Origin: Rotaria socialis | Taxonomy: Eukaryota > Rotifera > Eurotatoria > Philodinida > Philodinidae | Length of the DNA stretch: 64,000 bases | Assembly: GCA_905331475.1 (NCBI GenBank) | Contig: CAJNYU010001802.1 | Coordinates: 186,001-250,000, forward strand | Direction of reading: 5' to 3' | In this document: positions 12,221 to 23,562 of the stretch, piece after piece | How the letters are laid out: every line of letters begins with the position of its first letter | How positions within the stretch are numbered: the stretch's first letter is position 1 | Made by a program: the position numbers and the translations under genes | The notes under the pieces: generated by a model | Seen by the model: the letters and a program-made list of their open reading frames with translations, nothing else | Database searches by the model: none | What the model was told of the DNA's origin: nothing

Positions 12221-14529
12221 TCATTTTGTATAATTTAATAATTTTTTCAATTCATTTTTTTCTTTTCTCAACAATGTTTTATGTTTGCCATCACTCTCAT
12301 TAAGAATCATTGAATTACCAAAATCGCACAACATGATTCGTTTGTGTTGATGATTGTCATAATTAATCAGAAAATTTGCGGACCGTATGTCATTATGCAA
12401 AACATTTTGTTTGTGTAATTGATCTAATGTGTTTAAAGCCATCGCTTTCTCGTCGTTGGAATATTGCTTGAAATCTTTGCTTACTCCACTAATTTCATAA
12501 CATACAATATAGAACCAATTTAATTTTTTTAAAAATCCGGATACTATTCTATTTGGCACATAAGTACCTTGCAATATTTTCAAGTGATTATACAATTTCT
12601 TTTCATTGTTTAGTTGCATCATCATACTTGTATTTTTAGTTGTGTCGCATATTTTTGTGGCATATGCTGTATTATTGTATAAACATTTAAAGACACAACC
12701 ATTTTGGCCGTAGCCTATCGCTTCGTTCATTAATTTTATTTGTTTTGATTTTGACGATTGGTACTGTTCGGATCTTTTCTTTTTTCTTTTTGGTGAATAT
12801 ACATCGTCATTATCATTATCTTCTTCACTTTCATGATCTTCTTCGTCACCTTTTATTTCATCTTGATCCGAATCGTACGTTTTATCGTCGTTTACCGATG
12901 TATTTGGGCTGCATAAATGATCTTCAATCGATAGATGTATAATGTAAAATAATGCCCGATACACTGATAGATCAACGTCTGTTGATTTTATTGCCGTTGA
13001 AATATGTAATAACATTTTTTCACGTTTCATGAAATAAAAACTTTCGTAATTCGTTAAAATACCATATTTTAAGTTATTAATTCGCATGTATCCAAATATT
13101 TGTTCTACTGGAAGTCTAACTTGTGGACCAGAAATACGATAATCAGCAGCTAAGTTGTCTGGTGCTGTCAAAGACCAGATTATTTTGACTTCAATGACAA
13201 GTTTTACGATGTCGTTATGGAAGAAAGCGAAATCTGGTTGTCCTATAGAAAAAAAAGAGAATCGAATATAACTAAAATTAAAGCAATGATTTATAACTTG
13301 AACGATTGCATTAGCAGTCATCTACGAAATCTGTTTTCAAGTGTAGGATACATAGTAGGTAGATATGCACCAAATAGAATTCCAGTGAAATCCAAATCCA
13401 ACTCTTGGGTGAGATTTCACTGAATTTTTTTATTCTGCGTATTCTAAAAGTGAAACCAATGAATTTTATGGAGAAGAGAAAGCTCATTGATTTCAATGAA
13501 GTTTGACTTCAAATAAAAAGCTAAATATAACTTCGAATTTATTTCTAATTTCGCAAATGTATTATCCTTTGTCTGTTTTAAAAATGCATTTTTCAATCGA
13601 ACTGATTGAGACATTGACTAACCGGTTAGTGTGAAAGAGGATATTTCAAATTCGAAATTCTTGTGCATATGACTGAACATTCTTGAAAAGTTTGATCTCC
13701 CGCAGCTTCTATCTATTGGATTAACATTAAGGCTATTTAAAAAAAACTAATATGAGCCCTTAATCAGTATAAAAATCATCATTGGCCTTTTTGCCTTATA
13801 GATGACCCGAAATAATGCTTTCGCTCGTTGTTGATGATATGATAGATGAGTCTTTTTTGACAAAGCACTTAATACATTTATGAGTACTCTCACAGAAATG
13901 TTTCTTTTTAAGATGGCTATTTCAAATTTTTACAGTTCGACCATAACTGCTAACTTCTTCAATGAAAAGGAAAAATTACTGAAATTGATGTACACTTACC
14001 AATAACACCATCTTCATTTGACGAACATAGTGTAAAGACAGAATTTATTTCTTTTTTAAGAAGATATTGAGATAATGGTTTAAAAGCATATTCATTTATA
14101 GCCATTTTCACATGTGTTTCATTTTTTATTTTTGATCGTAGTTCTGGTGATTCGATTAAGTATTCTAAAGTTAAATCATCGTTTTGTATTTGAAAATTTT
14201 TCAATTCATTCTCAAAAGTATCCCAAAGTACAACTTCCGGATATCTACAATAGTAGAACAAAAATAGTATTATTATTATTCGTTTCATCCGTAAAACTAA
14301 CCCAGAAGATACACTTTTTGTTGATGAATTTGACCTATTTGCACCATAGATAAGCTTGGGCAAAGATGTGTTAAAAAATTCCATTGGGGTTTTATTTATA
14401 ATCCTAAATATATACATTAAACAACTTCTAGTTATATTTATATTTACGATCAAAAAATTGCTATTTTACATACATATATGGACGGGCCATACTTGCTACT
14501 TTGGACGAGTCTTTCGATTGAACAGACAT
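12221..14529 (-). CDS. Crinkler-like fusion: PD-(D/E)xK nuclease domain plus protein kinase
   Basis: Four exons (14474-14529, 14302-14403, 14000-14244, 12221-13242) join in phase to 474 residues. Residues 1-134 are an unassigned N-terminal region. Residues 135-215 carry a restriction-nuclease-like core: GQPDF (PD 137-138), 13 residues, EVK (152-154), then QIFGY (182-186), matching the RecB-type QxxxY motif. Next comes an acidic linker with a basic patch (PKRKKKR, about 285-291), then a kinase: GYGQNG loop (311-316), ATK Lys331, Glu348 as the likely partner, HNDIRSAN (Asp419, Asn424) and DFG (441-443). All catalytic positions look intact. REase-kinase fusions are described among eukaryotic Crinkler-type proteins related to mobile-element and host-conflict systems; that link is inferred here. 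Intron 3 is 757 bp, unusually long for this genome. Confidence 0.75.
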
Positions 14530-17500
14530 GATTCATAGATAATATGGGGGATACGAAATATATGTAAAAATCTATAATTATATAATTTAACGAAAAATAA
14601 ATGAGTGCAATATAAATAAGTCAAATAATACACGATATAGTGTCTCAGATGAACACAGACAAGATTTTCTATCGTTACGGGCGGTAAGACACGACAAATA
14701 TCGAAATCGCGTCTTTTCTGTGCTCATCACTGTATTGTTTCAGAATAAAGGCGTTTCTTTCGGCCTATCAATAACCCAGGTCAATGATTCCGGAGGACGG
14801 ATACTGTAGGAACCGGCCGGAAAGATGCGGAAAAATCACCGTATCTGGCCGGAAAGCACTGGAAACTGGAAGCAGTATTCCAGTTGGAAGTTACCGGATT
14901 TTTTTCCTGTGGATTCCGGTCAGTTTCCTGTGTTTTCCGGTCAGTTTTCTGTGTTTTACATCTGGAAGTTGATCGGAATCTACAGGAAGAAAATCCGGTA
15001 ACTTCCAACTGGAATACTGCTTCCACTTTCCAGCGCTTTTCTGTGCTTTCCGGCCGTTTCCCGCCGTACGTCCACGACCTGGGAAGAGCTGCACTTCTCA
15101 TTATCGACATCTATAGATAAAAATCGAGCAATTAAAAAACAAAACAGAATTCTAATTTATCCGAAATTAGTATAAGGCCCCAATAGATTGATTGTCATTT
15201 TTTGTATTCAATTCAATGTACCAATGCTAATATTAAGAAGAAAAAAGGTGAAGTGAAGTGACCACAAGTTGATGGGTCATGTGAAGTCAACTATAAATAT
15301 GATTAAAAAAAACAATGCACGACTTCTTACGTAAAGAAGCTAGTACATAGAAGTAAATCTTGATGAAACCGAATGTGATTCGAAGCAGAAAAAAAATTTC
15401 TATTGCATTATTTAATTCTTGGGAGGAAGAAATTCGTACGATTTGTTTTACACAGTATAGTCTGAGAATTGTTCTATCTTCTAGTGTTAGTTTTCGATTT
15501 GTGTGCTATGCGCATGATTATTTGTACTAATGAATAATACATCTCTAGATAATAAATATATATCATCTCTTCTCATTCTCAGACAATGATAAATAGTATT
15601 TAAATATTTTATTTATATATATTTGTAGTCACTATGAAAACAACGTTCGGATCACGATTGTTTTCTGTTTTAACTCTAAAATTTAATGCCCATCTTGTCT
15701 AGATCTAAATATATCACACAAAATTTATCTCATAAATTAATACAATCAGTTTATAGATCTTGTGCATGGAAGAAAAATGTATATTCTTCATTGATGTCAG
15801 TGAAAAAAGAAAGAAATTTATAAATAAATAACGAATTCCTTTTTGCCATAGTATTATCAATAAATTAGATGCACGTTTTAAAACAGATTTTAGAGTGTTT
15901 GTTTTTCAGTAGTCAATCTCTTATATTCTACCATGTAATTCAACACATAAAATCAGTTGATTAGAATTAGAATTCTTCAAATAAGATCAGTAAACTGATA
16001 TTTTATTAATTTTGTTATGTTGATATTTGATGAAGAAAATCATTTATAGCTAAACAATTTGTAATATAAAATATAAAGTATTAATAAAAACCAATTGTCA
16101 TAGCTTCAAAATTTGATAATAAAATTCAATTTCATATGATTAATTCAGATAAACATACATTCGAGAATATGAATTATTTATGCGACAACATTGAATACCA
16201 CATATGCATATTTTCAAATGATAATGCGTAAGAGAAGAGAAAGATTTCTAAAGTATATACGTTTTCTTACATGCTAACACAAATAATAGCTATGAGATTC
16301 TTGATTATGACTAACATTACTGTATCAATGAATTTGTTTGACTTTATAGCTACTAGGAATAAAACAAAATTCTTTTACTATTCTTCAGTTATAATTCTCT
16401 TAGAAAATTTTTATCTAATAAATAGTTGAGGATTTTTCAAGTAAAATTGTTGCAAATTACAATATTCAAATTTATGTATCGCTTTATTTTTCTCTAAATA
16501 ATCTATATAAAATAAACTGAGAATAAATAAAACACTTTTAATTTTAATGAAATCTCATCAGATTAAATACTTATTTTCCCCGAACAGTATTATAACCATT
16601 ATGAACAAAATACAGTAAATATAAATTTTTATGATGCAACACTTGATAATTAAATAACGCGAAGAAATATGGTTTGTACTTAGCAGAGCTCCGCGAGACG
16701 GGATGGGATCGCATCTTTTTTTCTTTGTTTTTTTAATATATATTTTATTGTTCCCTATAGGGCTAACAAAAATTACAGTCACAGTTCTTTTTCACAATAT
16801 AGAAGAGAGAGATAGGTTCACGTATTACAACAATACAAGAGGAAAATATTTTAGAATAAAATGTTCAAGAAGAGAAGAGGTGTTTTTGAAAAGACAATAT
16901 TGTCCACTGTGTGCATTCTTGAATGAGAGAAAGTCAAGATATATTTGGCTTGCTCGTTTGTAAAGCCTATTTCCGAATTTACTATTTTTCCTTAGTCCCA
17001 AGCTCTTATAGTATGTTTTTGAAGGATCAGTTGCAATTAAGAATGCGGTCCATGTTTGTCTATAAGACTCAGCTTCAGGTGATCCATCCAGATGCTTTTG
17101 AAAACGTATCCAATATTTGTAAACTTGATCTCCTAATGATTATTCTCTACTTAAGCATAATTAAAGATATTTAAAGGTTATAACCTTTTTAGTTAGTTGT
17201 CTGTCTAAAATATCGTATAGATAAATTAATAATCCGATACAAGTTCATATTTTGAAGCCAAATGAGTTATATTGTAATTGTACAGTTAATAAAATTGAGA
17301 AGGGACGGAAATTATATTTTATTATTGAAAACAAAAAACATATCTTTCAGCCATCATACGAACAATAAATTCAATTATATATGATAAAATAGCATGTTCT
17401 TGCCATTGATACAGCTATATGTGAAACAGTTCTAAAATTTACTTTTTTTCAACTTATTGGTGATAAATAGGATGAAGCCATTTTATTAAAAGTAAAAGTT

Positions 17501-17544
17501 AGAATCGATAAAAAGGAAGTTTAAGCTTCTAGCATAATTTGAAT
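14530..17544. other. Gene-poor AT-rich DNA around MITE copy 1
   Basis: Apart from the MITE I find no supportable gene. ORFs of 60-90 codons at 16558-17174 have no recognisable domain and no convincing splice partners. Confidence 0.5.
14775..15083. mobile_element. MITE, copy 1 of a 290-310 bp family
   Basis: The element starts with CCCAGGTC and ends with GACCTGGG, and most of its interior is a long imperfect palindrome around the shared block CTGGAAGCAGTATTCCAGTT. The flanks are AA on both sides, a possible 2-bp target duplication. It is G+C-rich in AT-rich DNA. The second copy is at 33045-33332 in the opposite orientation. It has no coding capacity of its own; long open frames on both strands come from the palindrome. 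Confidence 0.85.
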
Positions 17545-18403
17545 TCATTTTTTGTCAAGTGCATTAAGTATAGCCACGCCAAAATCATGAGCAGATGCCG
17601 GATTGGCTCCAAGAATAACTAAAAAACACTGAAAATTATAAAAACAAAGAAAAAAAAGGAAGTTTAACAAACGTTGTCCATCAACGGTAACGTAAGCTCC
17701 CCATGGTTTATCATTTTTTTCATAGTGCGCTCCAAGTTCTTTAAGACGGGTCTCGACAAGAAAAGGAATAGCATCAGTTAATTTTATTTGTTCTTCTTCT
17801 TCATTGCTAAATGATGTTGCTTTTCGTCCAGAAAATATTGATTTACCATTTTCATCTTGTACATTAACTAGAAAATCAAAATATTTTTAATTTCAAGCTT
17901 TTCTATACAATAAATTGCCTAACCTAGAGCAGCCGGTCCATGACAAACAGCTGAAACAATTTTCCCTTGTTTCCAAAACGCTTCTGCTAATTTAACATTT
18001 GTTTTATCTTCAGATAAATCAAAACAAGGTCCGTGACCGCCAACATAAACCAATGCTACATAATCATTGACATCAATATCAGTCAATTTTTTTGTATTTT
18101 CATAACCTTGTTTAGCTTTATTATCGGATAAAAATTGTTTACATTCAGCATCATCTTTAAAGTTTTCTACAGATGAAGGATCTAACGGAGCTTTTCCTCC
18201 ATTTGGACTTGCCCATTCAATTGTAAAATGATTTTCTAATACATAATATGGATGAGCAGCCTACAAATATCACTTAGATTATTATATACATATATATCAA
18301 ATATTATAATATCTACTTCTGGTAAATACCATCCTGTTGGATGTCCATTTGGAAATGTACCATGAGATGTCAATACAAAGAGAATCTTTTTTTTTGTCGC
18401 CAT
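17545..18403 (-). CDS. DJ-1/PfpI superfamily protein, HSP31-like (class I glutamine amidotransferase-like)
   Basis: Four exons (18317-18403, 17924-18260, 17673-17867, 17545-17618) join in phase to 230 residues, the usual size for this family. Conserved blocks are present: GTFPNGHPTGWYLPEAAHPY with Glu29, YVGGHGPCFDL, and the nucleophile elbow AVCHGPAAL with Cys135-His136. A late GANPASAHDFG block replaces the family's GQNPASA. Proteins of this group act as glyoxalase III/methylglyoxal-detoxifying enzymes or chaperones in the cytosol; which activity applies cannot be read from sequence. The gene starts just downstream (in minus sense) of a 105-bp tandem duplication. This subfamily is common in bacteria and fungi, so horizontal origin is possible but untested. 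Confidence 0.85.
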
Positions 18404-18495
18404 TTATTTATAATCAATAGTGTGCTTTCGTTTGTTGTTACTTTCTATTACAAAATAGTGACAAAGCAAATTTTTTCTTCGTTACTTTCTTTTGA

Positions 18496-18710
18496 AATTT
18501 GTTTTTCTCTGTCACAAAGATTTAGTTTGTCGTATCAGATAACAAACGTCAAAATAAATCGAGTAGCCCTGGACGACCTTGCATAAAAGAACATGAGTAG
18601 AATTTGTTTTTCTGTGTCGCAAAGATTCAGTTTGTCGTATCAGATGACAAACGACAAAATAAATCGAGTAGCCCTGGACGACCTTGCATAAAGAACATGA
18701 GTAGAATTTG
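18496..18710. repeat. 105-bp tandem duplication
   Basis: Copy 1 starts at 18496 and copy 2 at 18601, both with AATTTGTTTTTCT, and both run to ACATGAGTAG. The copies differ at about half a dozen bases. A truncated third start (AATTTGCTCG) follows. The block lies 90 bp upstream of the HSP31-like start codon, in its presumed promoter. Confidence 0.9.
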
Positions 18711-19205
18711 CTCGTTCGTATTTTTGTTTTTCTTTTGTTGTTGCACATTATTCGTCTGTTTAAAAAACTGATTTAAAAAAAAGAGTTGCTACCTAGATAA
18801 AAACCAAAATAAAATTGTTTTCATGGTATATGGAGTTGAGCATCGACAAAAAGTTCACAAATATTACAAAAAAAATATAAAAAATTCCTCAAAGTTGGAC
18901 AGCAAATTCCTTAAAGTTTATTAGAAAATTTTCTTTGTTTTGTTGTATTCTTTATGAAAAATAGTTCACATGCCTCAGAATTGTTCACTAGTATTTTTAT
19001 TTCATAATGATAAACAACAATGTGGACTTATTGAGTGATCTTCATCCATTGTATTACAAAAAAACAGCAATGATTTTTCTCGTTTATCAAAAATACGACA
19101 TCGATTAATATTTACTGGAAGGATTATTACTAATAATATTATAATGATTTTCGTTGATTCATATGAAAATTGCGTTTTTACCTCTGAAATCATACATACA
19201 ATAAT

Positions 19206-19539
19206 CAGGGGCGGCGGAGCGTCATTAAGCTAGGTGAGGCTCATCATATTTTTTTGCTACCGTGGAATTTTATGAAACATCAAATAGTAAATAAGTCTTC
19301 TTTTTATTGAACTTCAGTAAAAATAAAAATGGTCAGTATAAAAAAAGAAGATTGGAAAATACCGAAAACTAGTTTTCTTTGCTTCTACTCTGATGCAAGA
19401 ACAAGAAAATAGCAATATTCAGTACAAAAGCAAGTGAGGCTGAGTCTCATATTGCGAAATCTAGGTGAGGCTGAGCCTCATCTACTGAAAACTAGGTGAG
19501 GCTCAAGCCTCACCTGTCTCAATGGCTCCGCCGCCACTG
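19206..19539. mobile_element. hAT-type non-autonomous element (MITE) with perfect 8-bp TSD
   Basis: Terminal inverted repeats are CAGGGGCGGCGGAGC on the left and CAGTGGCGGCGGAGCC (read inward) on the right. The 8-bp sequence ACAATAAT occurs directly on both sides (19198-19205 and 19540-19547), which fits hAT transposition. The interior is 334 bp with no ORF and carries several GTGAGGCT(C/G) copies, some in inverted orientation. Confidence 0.92.
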
Positions 19540-19547
19540 ACAATAAT

Positions 19548-22013
19548 AAAATAGGTAAGTGCAGCGATGCCTCTATTACTGTTACAGTAATTATTTTCAA
19601 ATGAATTGGTTAGAAGAGATAATATGCGAGATTTGCGACTGAGTAAATTTGAGTGAATTTTATGCATGACAGGAAGGTGGACAAGTAAGATCTTGTCAAT
19701 CAATTCTTATTTCTACCATCTAAACAGGTTCAGTCGAGTAAGTACTTTGTAAATCAAATTCTTTTTAGCTCGAGTTTTGGTTTTTGTTAGAAACTTCCAG
19801 TTCTTGCCTGTCACTTTTCTATGTTATTTCAGGAGATGTTTGCCATCAACGCCTCGCCTTATTTGACTATTGTTATCAATACGTTCATATTTTGACAAGC
19901 AAAAGTATCTCAGATGATCGTTTCTTACTATACTTCTGTTTTTTGCGAAACTATTGCTGCTCAAACAAAAGTCTTGATGATTCTTTGTCTTATAAAATAA
20001 TTTTCGCAGTTCAGTTGCTTCAACTTGTTTGATTTGCTTAATCATTTCAAGATTAAAATAATTGTAAATAACTAAAAGTTACTATTCTCAGTTACGACCA
20101 TGGAATCTTTTTCTACATGATAAAAAAATGAATTGATATTTATAAGAATGTAAAATTGTATTATTCTCAAATTCTCAGATTCGATCGTTTGATAAACATT
20201 TTCAAATAGAATCCAAAAATGTGCTCCTTAGTACAGTTGACAGATCGACATGAGAACAAAACTTGTGAGTCAATTCACAATCGAAAATCTCGCAGCCAAA
20301 ACCGAAATGCTGTACAAGAGTGCATCATCGGAACTTCGATTGAACGTGCCAAATCCTATTTATATGGCTTGAAAAATATATTTTGATTACGAATAAGTAC
20401 GCTTTCAAAATTGTAGTGACCGTAATATAATGATTGTTGGTGATTTCATCTGTTGAAACAGTTCATTAGATCGGAACGTATAAGTTAACTGTGCTACTAC
20501 ATAATCAAAAATTATTATGAAACACGTCCTTGACATAGCTATTTTAACTTTGTTTTTTTTCAAAGTAGAAAGCCTCCTGTTTATTATTTCAACATTAACC
20601 TTTGACGCATAGCCGCGGTATCTATCATATTGAATCCAAGATCCCATCTAAAAAGCATTAATCTCTAAATGTTTGGCAAATAGCTATTTAATTTATTCTT
20701 GATAGGTTCGATATCGATTCAAAGTGTTTAGTAAATGTTGTGAAAACATTTAATTTCTTTTGTTAACCTATAGCTAAATAATCTGCATAAATAACAAGTA
20801 ACACTCGTTGCTTAGACTCGCTTGACTGTCGACTGTATGTTGTGCTCTTTCGATATAATTTACTGCTTTCCAAGCTTCAACAACACTACTCTTCAGTATT
20901 TGAAAAAGAATGGATATGATTTTAGACCCTGACATCAAAACTGATGCTAGATTACTGCATCTTACACACATTTTCACTCATCTTTCTGTCGTGAATTCTT
21001 TTGATAACACTGTGACTTAAGGACCAACAGGTCTCTAAAATTGTTACAATGTATACAATATCATGCTAATACTAATCGTATAGTGCACACAAGCAGGGCT
21101 GCCAATTGCATAGATAGAGGAATAGTAATCTTACGCAGCTGAAATCCCTCATCTATCAAGAATGATACCACTTAAGATGTTTCGATGTGCATCACAAGAG
21201 AAAGGACGTATAACTTGCCACTTCACAAAGCCACATCCAGCGTTTTTCAACTTAGGAATGAATCATAGAAAATCTGTTTGGTGAATAGTTAGCTATCGGG
21301 TGTGGGTGTGGGTGTCGGTACGGGAGAAGAGAAAATACAGCCACATCAAAATTTTATTAAAAATAAATCACGTCAGTCAAACCAAATGCAATTGGTTCAT
21401 CAAAACATCAGATTTTATTAATTGCCTTTATATTATAGAGAATTGAAAAGAAGCAATGAAGCCAAAACGTTTCTTTGAAAATAGCATTAAAGCAATTAGT
21501 ATTTTTTCTTTCATACAGAATGAATTTATAGAGAACAATAAGAGTCAAAATCCTTGCTGATTGCACGCATTTTTTCACATTGATAAGTAAACAAGTAAAA
21601 CATTTCAATGCCACAAAAGCAACCAATTTTCAGTTTATGTTCTTGTGAAGAATAGCAACTGCTAGATTATTGATAAACATAGCAAGATCAAGATGTTCTT
21701 AAGATTGTAAAGAGCGGTTAATAATACTATTGACAATATCAGTATTCCCTCATGAGAGTAAAATGCAGATTTCATTTTATCTTCCTATTGAAATAGTTTG
21801 CTCCATTTTCCAAACAAACAATCAAATATTGATATTTCAAAAACCATTGATAACTTTATATTTGCTTTTCTTTCTTTCTTTCTTTTTTTTTTGATGTAAA
21901 TAACTACCTTAAAGGCAAAATAATATCAAGGGCATGAGCTATAGAATTGACAAGAATAATAAATCACACGAAAGAACTATGTTTTTTTCTTTGGAGTTGA
22001 TTGTTTGCATGAC
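19548..22013. other. Gene-poor DNA between the hAT MITE and HPRT
   Basis: No supportable gene. A short GTGTGGGTGTGGGTGT tract lies at 21299-21316, resembling the bdelloid telomere motif. ORFs here are short, biased to Lys/Ile/Asn/Phe, and have no splice partners. Confidence 0.5.
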
Positions 22014-22990
22014 CTATTCAACATGATCACTACCTGGTATTTTATATTTAGCAATACCGGATTCTTTCATAACACAGATATGTTCTAGATCACGAAAGTA
22101 TTCATTGTAATCCTGAAAAAGAAAACAATAATATATAGTTTTAGAATCAGAATAAAAAGTTAATGTTCTCTTACAAGTGCATAACCGACAATGAAATGAT
22201 CGGGAACTTCGAAACCTGAGTAATCTGGTTTAAAGATACATTTTTTATCTTTTCGTCTTTTTGTAAATAACGTTACAACATGAATGGTTTTTGGTTGAAA
22301 TTTTTCAAGTTCCGTTTTTAATGCAGCCATTGTAACACCTGTATCAATGATATCTTCAATAATAAGTATATGTTTATTGTTTAATGCATTTAAATCGCTT
22401 AATCCAATAATTTCAATTTGTTCAGTTGAACGATCATTCACATAACTTCGAACACGAATGAATTCTAAACTCATCGGTAAACTACGGTCATTTCGAAGAC
22501 TAAAAAATAAAAAAATAAAAAATCAGAAGAGAAAAGCTCAAAGCTGACAAACCGATTTTCATTCTGTATTTTTGAGACAAGATCCGAAAAGAATCGATAA
22601 CCACCTTTGAGTACACATATACAAACTGAATATATATATATATATAATAGGATTCAATTATTTTTTATATTTTTCTTTAAGAATTTAGTTTTTACTGAGT
22701 TGCTCTGGTATATGGATATGTAAATCAGAAAAAATTCGGCTTGCTAATGCTTCAATACGATCTTGAACAAGTCCATATGGAATTAGAACAGATTTTAAAT
22801 CATCACGATAATGTAATGGTAAACTAAGTGGAAAGAACATTAGAGAAAAAAAAGAAATGCAATGAAAATTATTTTTATGATAAAATATTTACTTGAAAAA
22901 ATTCAATGGATAACCTTCGAATGAATCCGAAATAATTAGTGGATTTGATTCAATATGATGTTCATCTGAGTTTTTCGACGCCTCTGCCAT
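22014..22990 (-). CDS. HPRT1: Hypoxanthine-guanine phosphoribosyltransferase
   Basis: Five exons (22893-22990, 22696-22823, 22553-22625, 22175-22499, 22014-22112) join in phase to 240 residues (human 218, the excess mainly at the N-terminus). Order of blocks: [42 protein letters not shown], the PRPP-binding loop [14 protein letters not shown] (about 144-157, with Glu148/Asp149 and the catalytic Asp152), the base-binding region [11 protein letters not shown], and [14 protein letters not shown]. The enzyme salvages hypoxanthine and guanine to IMP and GMP in the cytosol. An acceptor-like CTTTATAG lies 10 nt before the ATG. All key residues are present, so the gene looks functional. Confidence 0.96.
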
Positions 22991-23562
22991 TTAATTTTAC
23001 CTATAAAGCAGATCTTATCTATAACGAATAAGAACAATATAACGAAGTCCATAACAAAGTTTTTCTTAGCATTCGAATTTTTTATCACTAATAAACTTGA
23101 CCGATGATAAACTTACTTTTCTTTCTCCTTGTTCTTTATGCTTGTCTTCGAAGTGGCGTTATGAATACAAGTAGTTAACTTATAATAAATACGCAGTATT
23201 TTTGCACGCTCTTTTTCTGTGTATTTTTTTATTATATAAAACATTAGTGGGAGAAGGAAGCTGATTCGTAAGGGAGTATATAGCGCAACGAAAACGAACC
23301 CAACAGAACAAGTTCACTCATATACTCACGTAGAACTAAACGATAAGAATAACAACAGCAAAACCAAAAAATCCGATAAGTGCAGTAACATATTGGAAAG
23401 GAAAATGTGCGAAAGACAAACAAATATGATCAAGATTACATATACAAAACACACACGCACGTACGCACACAGATATACTGGTTTTATTTGATAGTCTAAA
23501 AGGAAAAAAAATAAAGAAAGAAAACGCCTGGTTTTTATTTTACTAAAAAAAACAATTTCTAT

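Noticed and set aside
14781..15120. Overlapping ORFs on both strands (60-110 codons)
   Set aside because: They lie within the palindromic MITE, which reads open on both strands because its halves are inverted copies; no domain, no partner exons.
16558..17174. Cluster of short ORFs, considered as a spliced gene
   Set aside because: No phase-compatible splice joins and no recognisable motifs; composition is that of AT-rich spacer.
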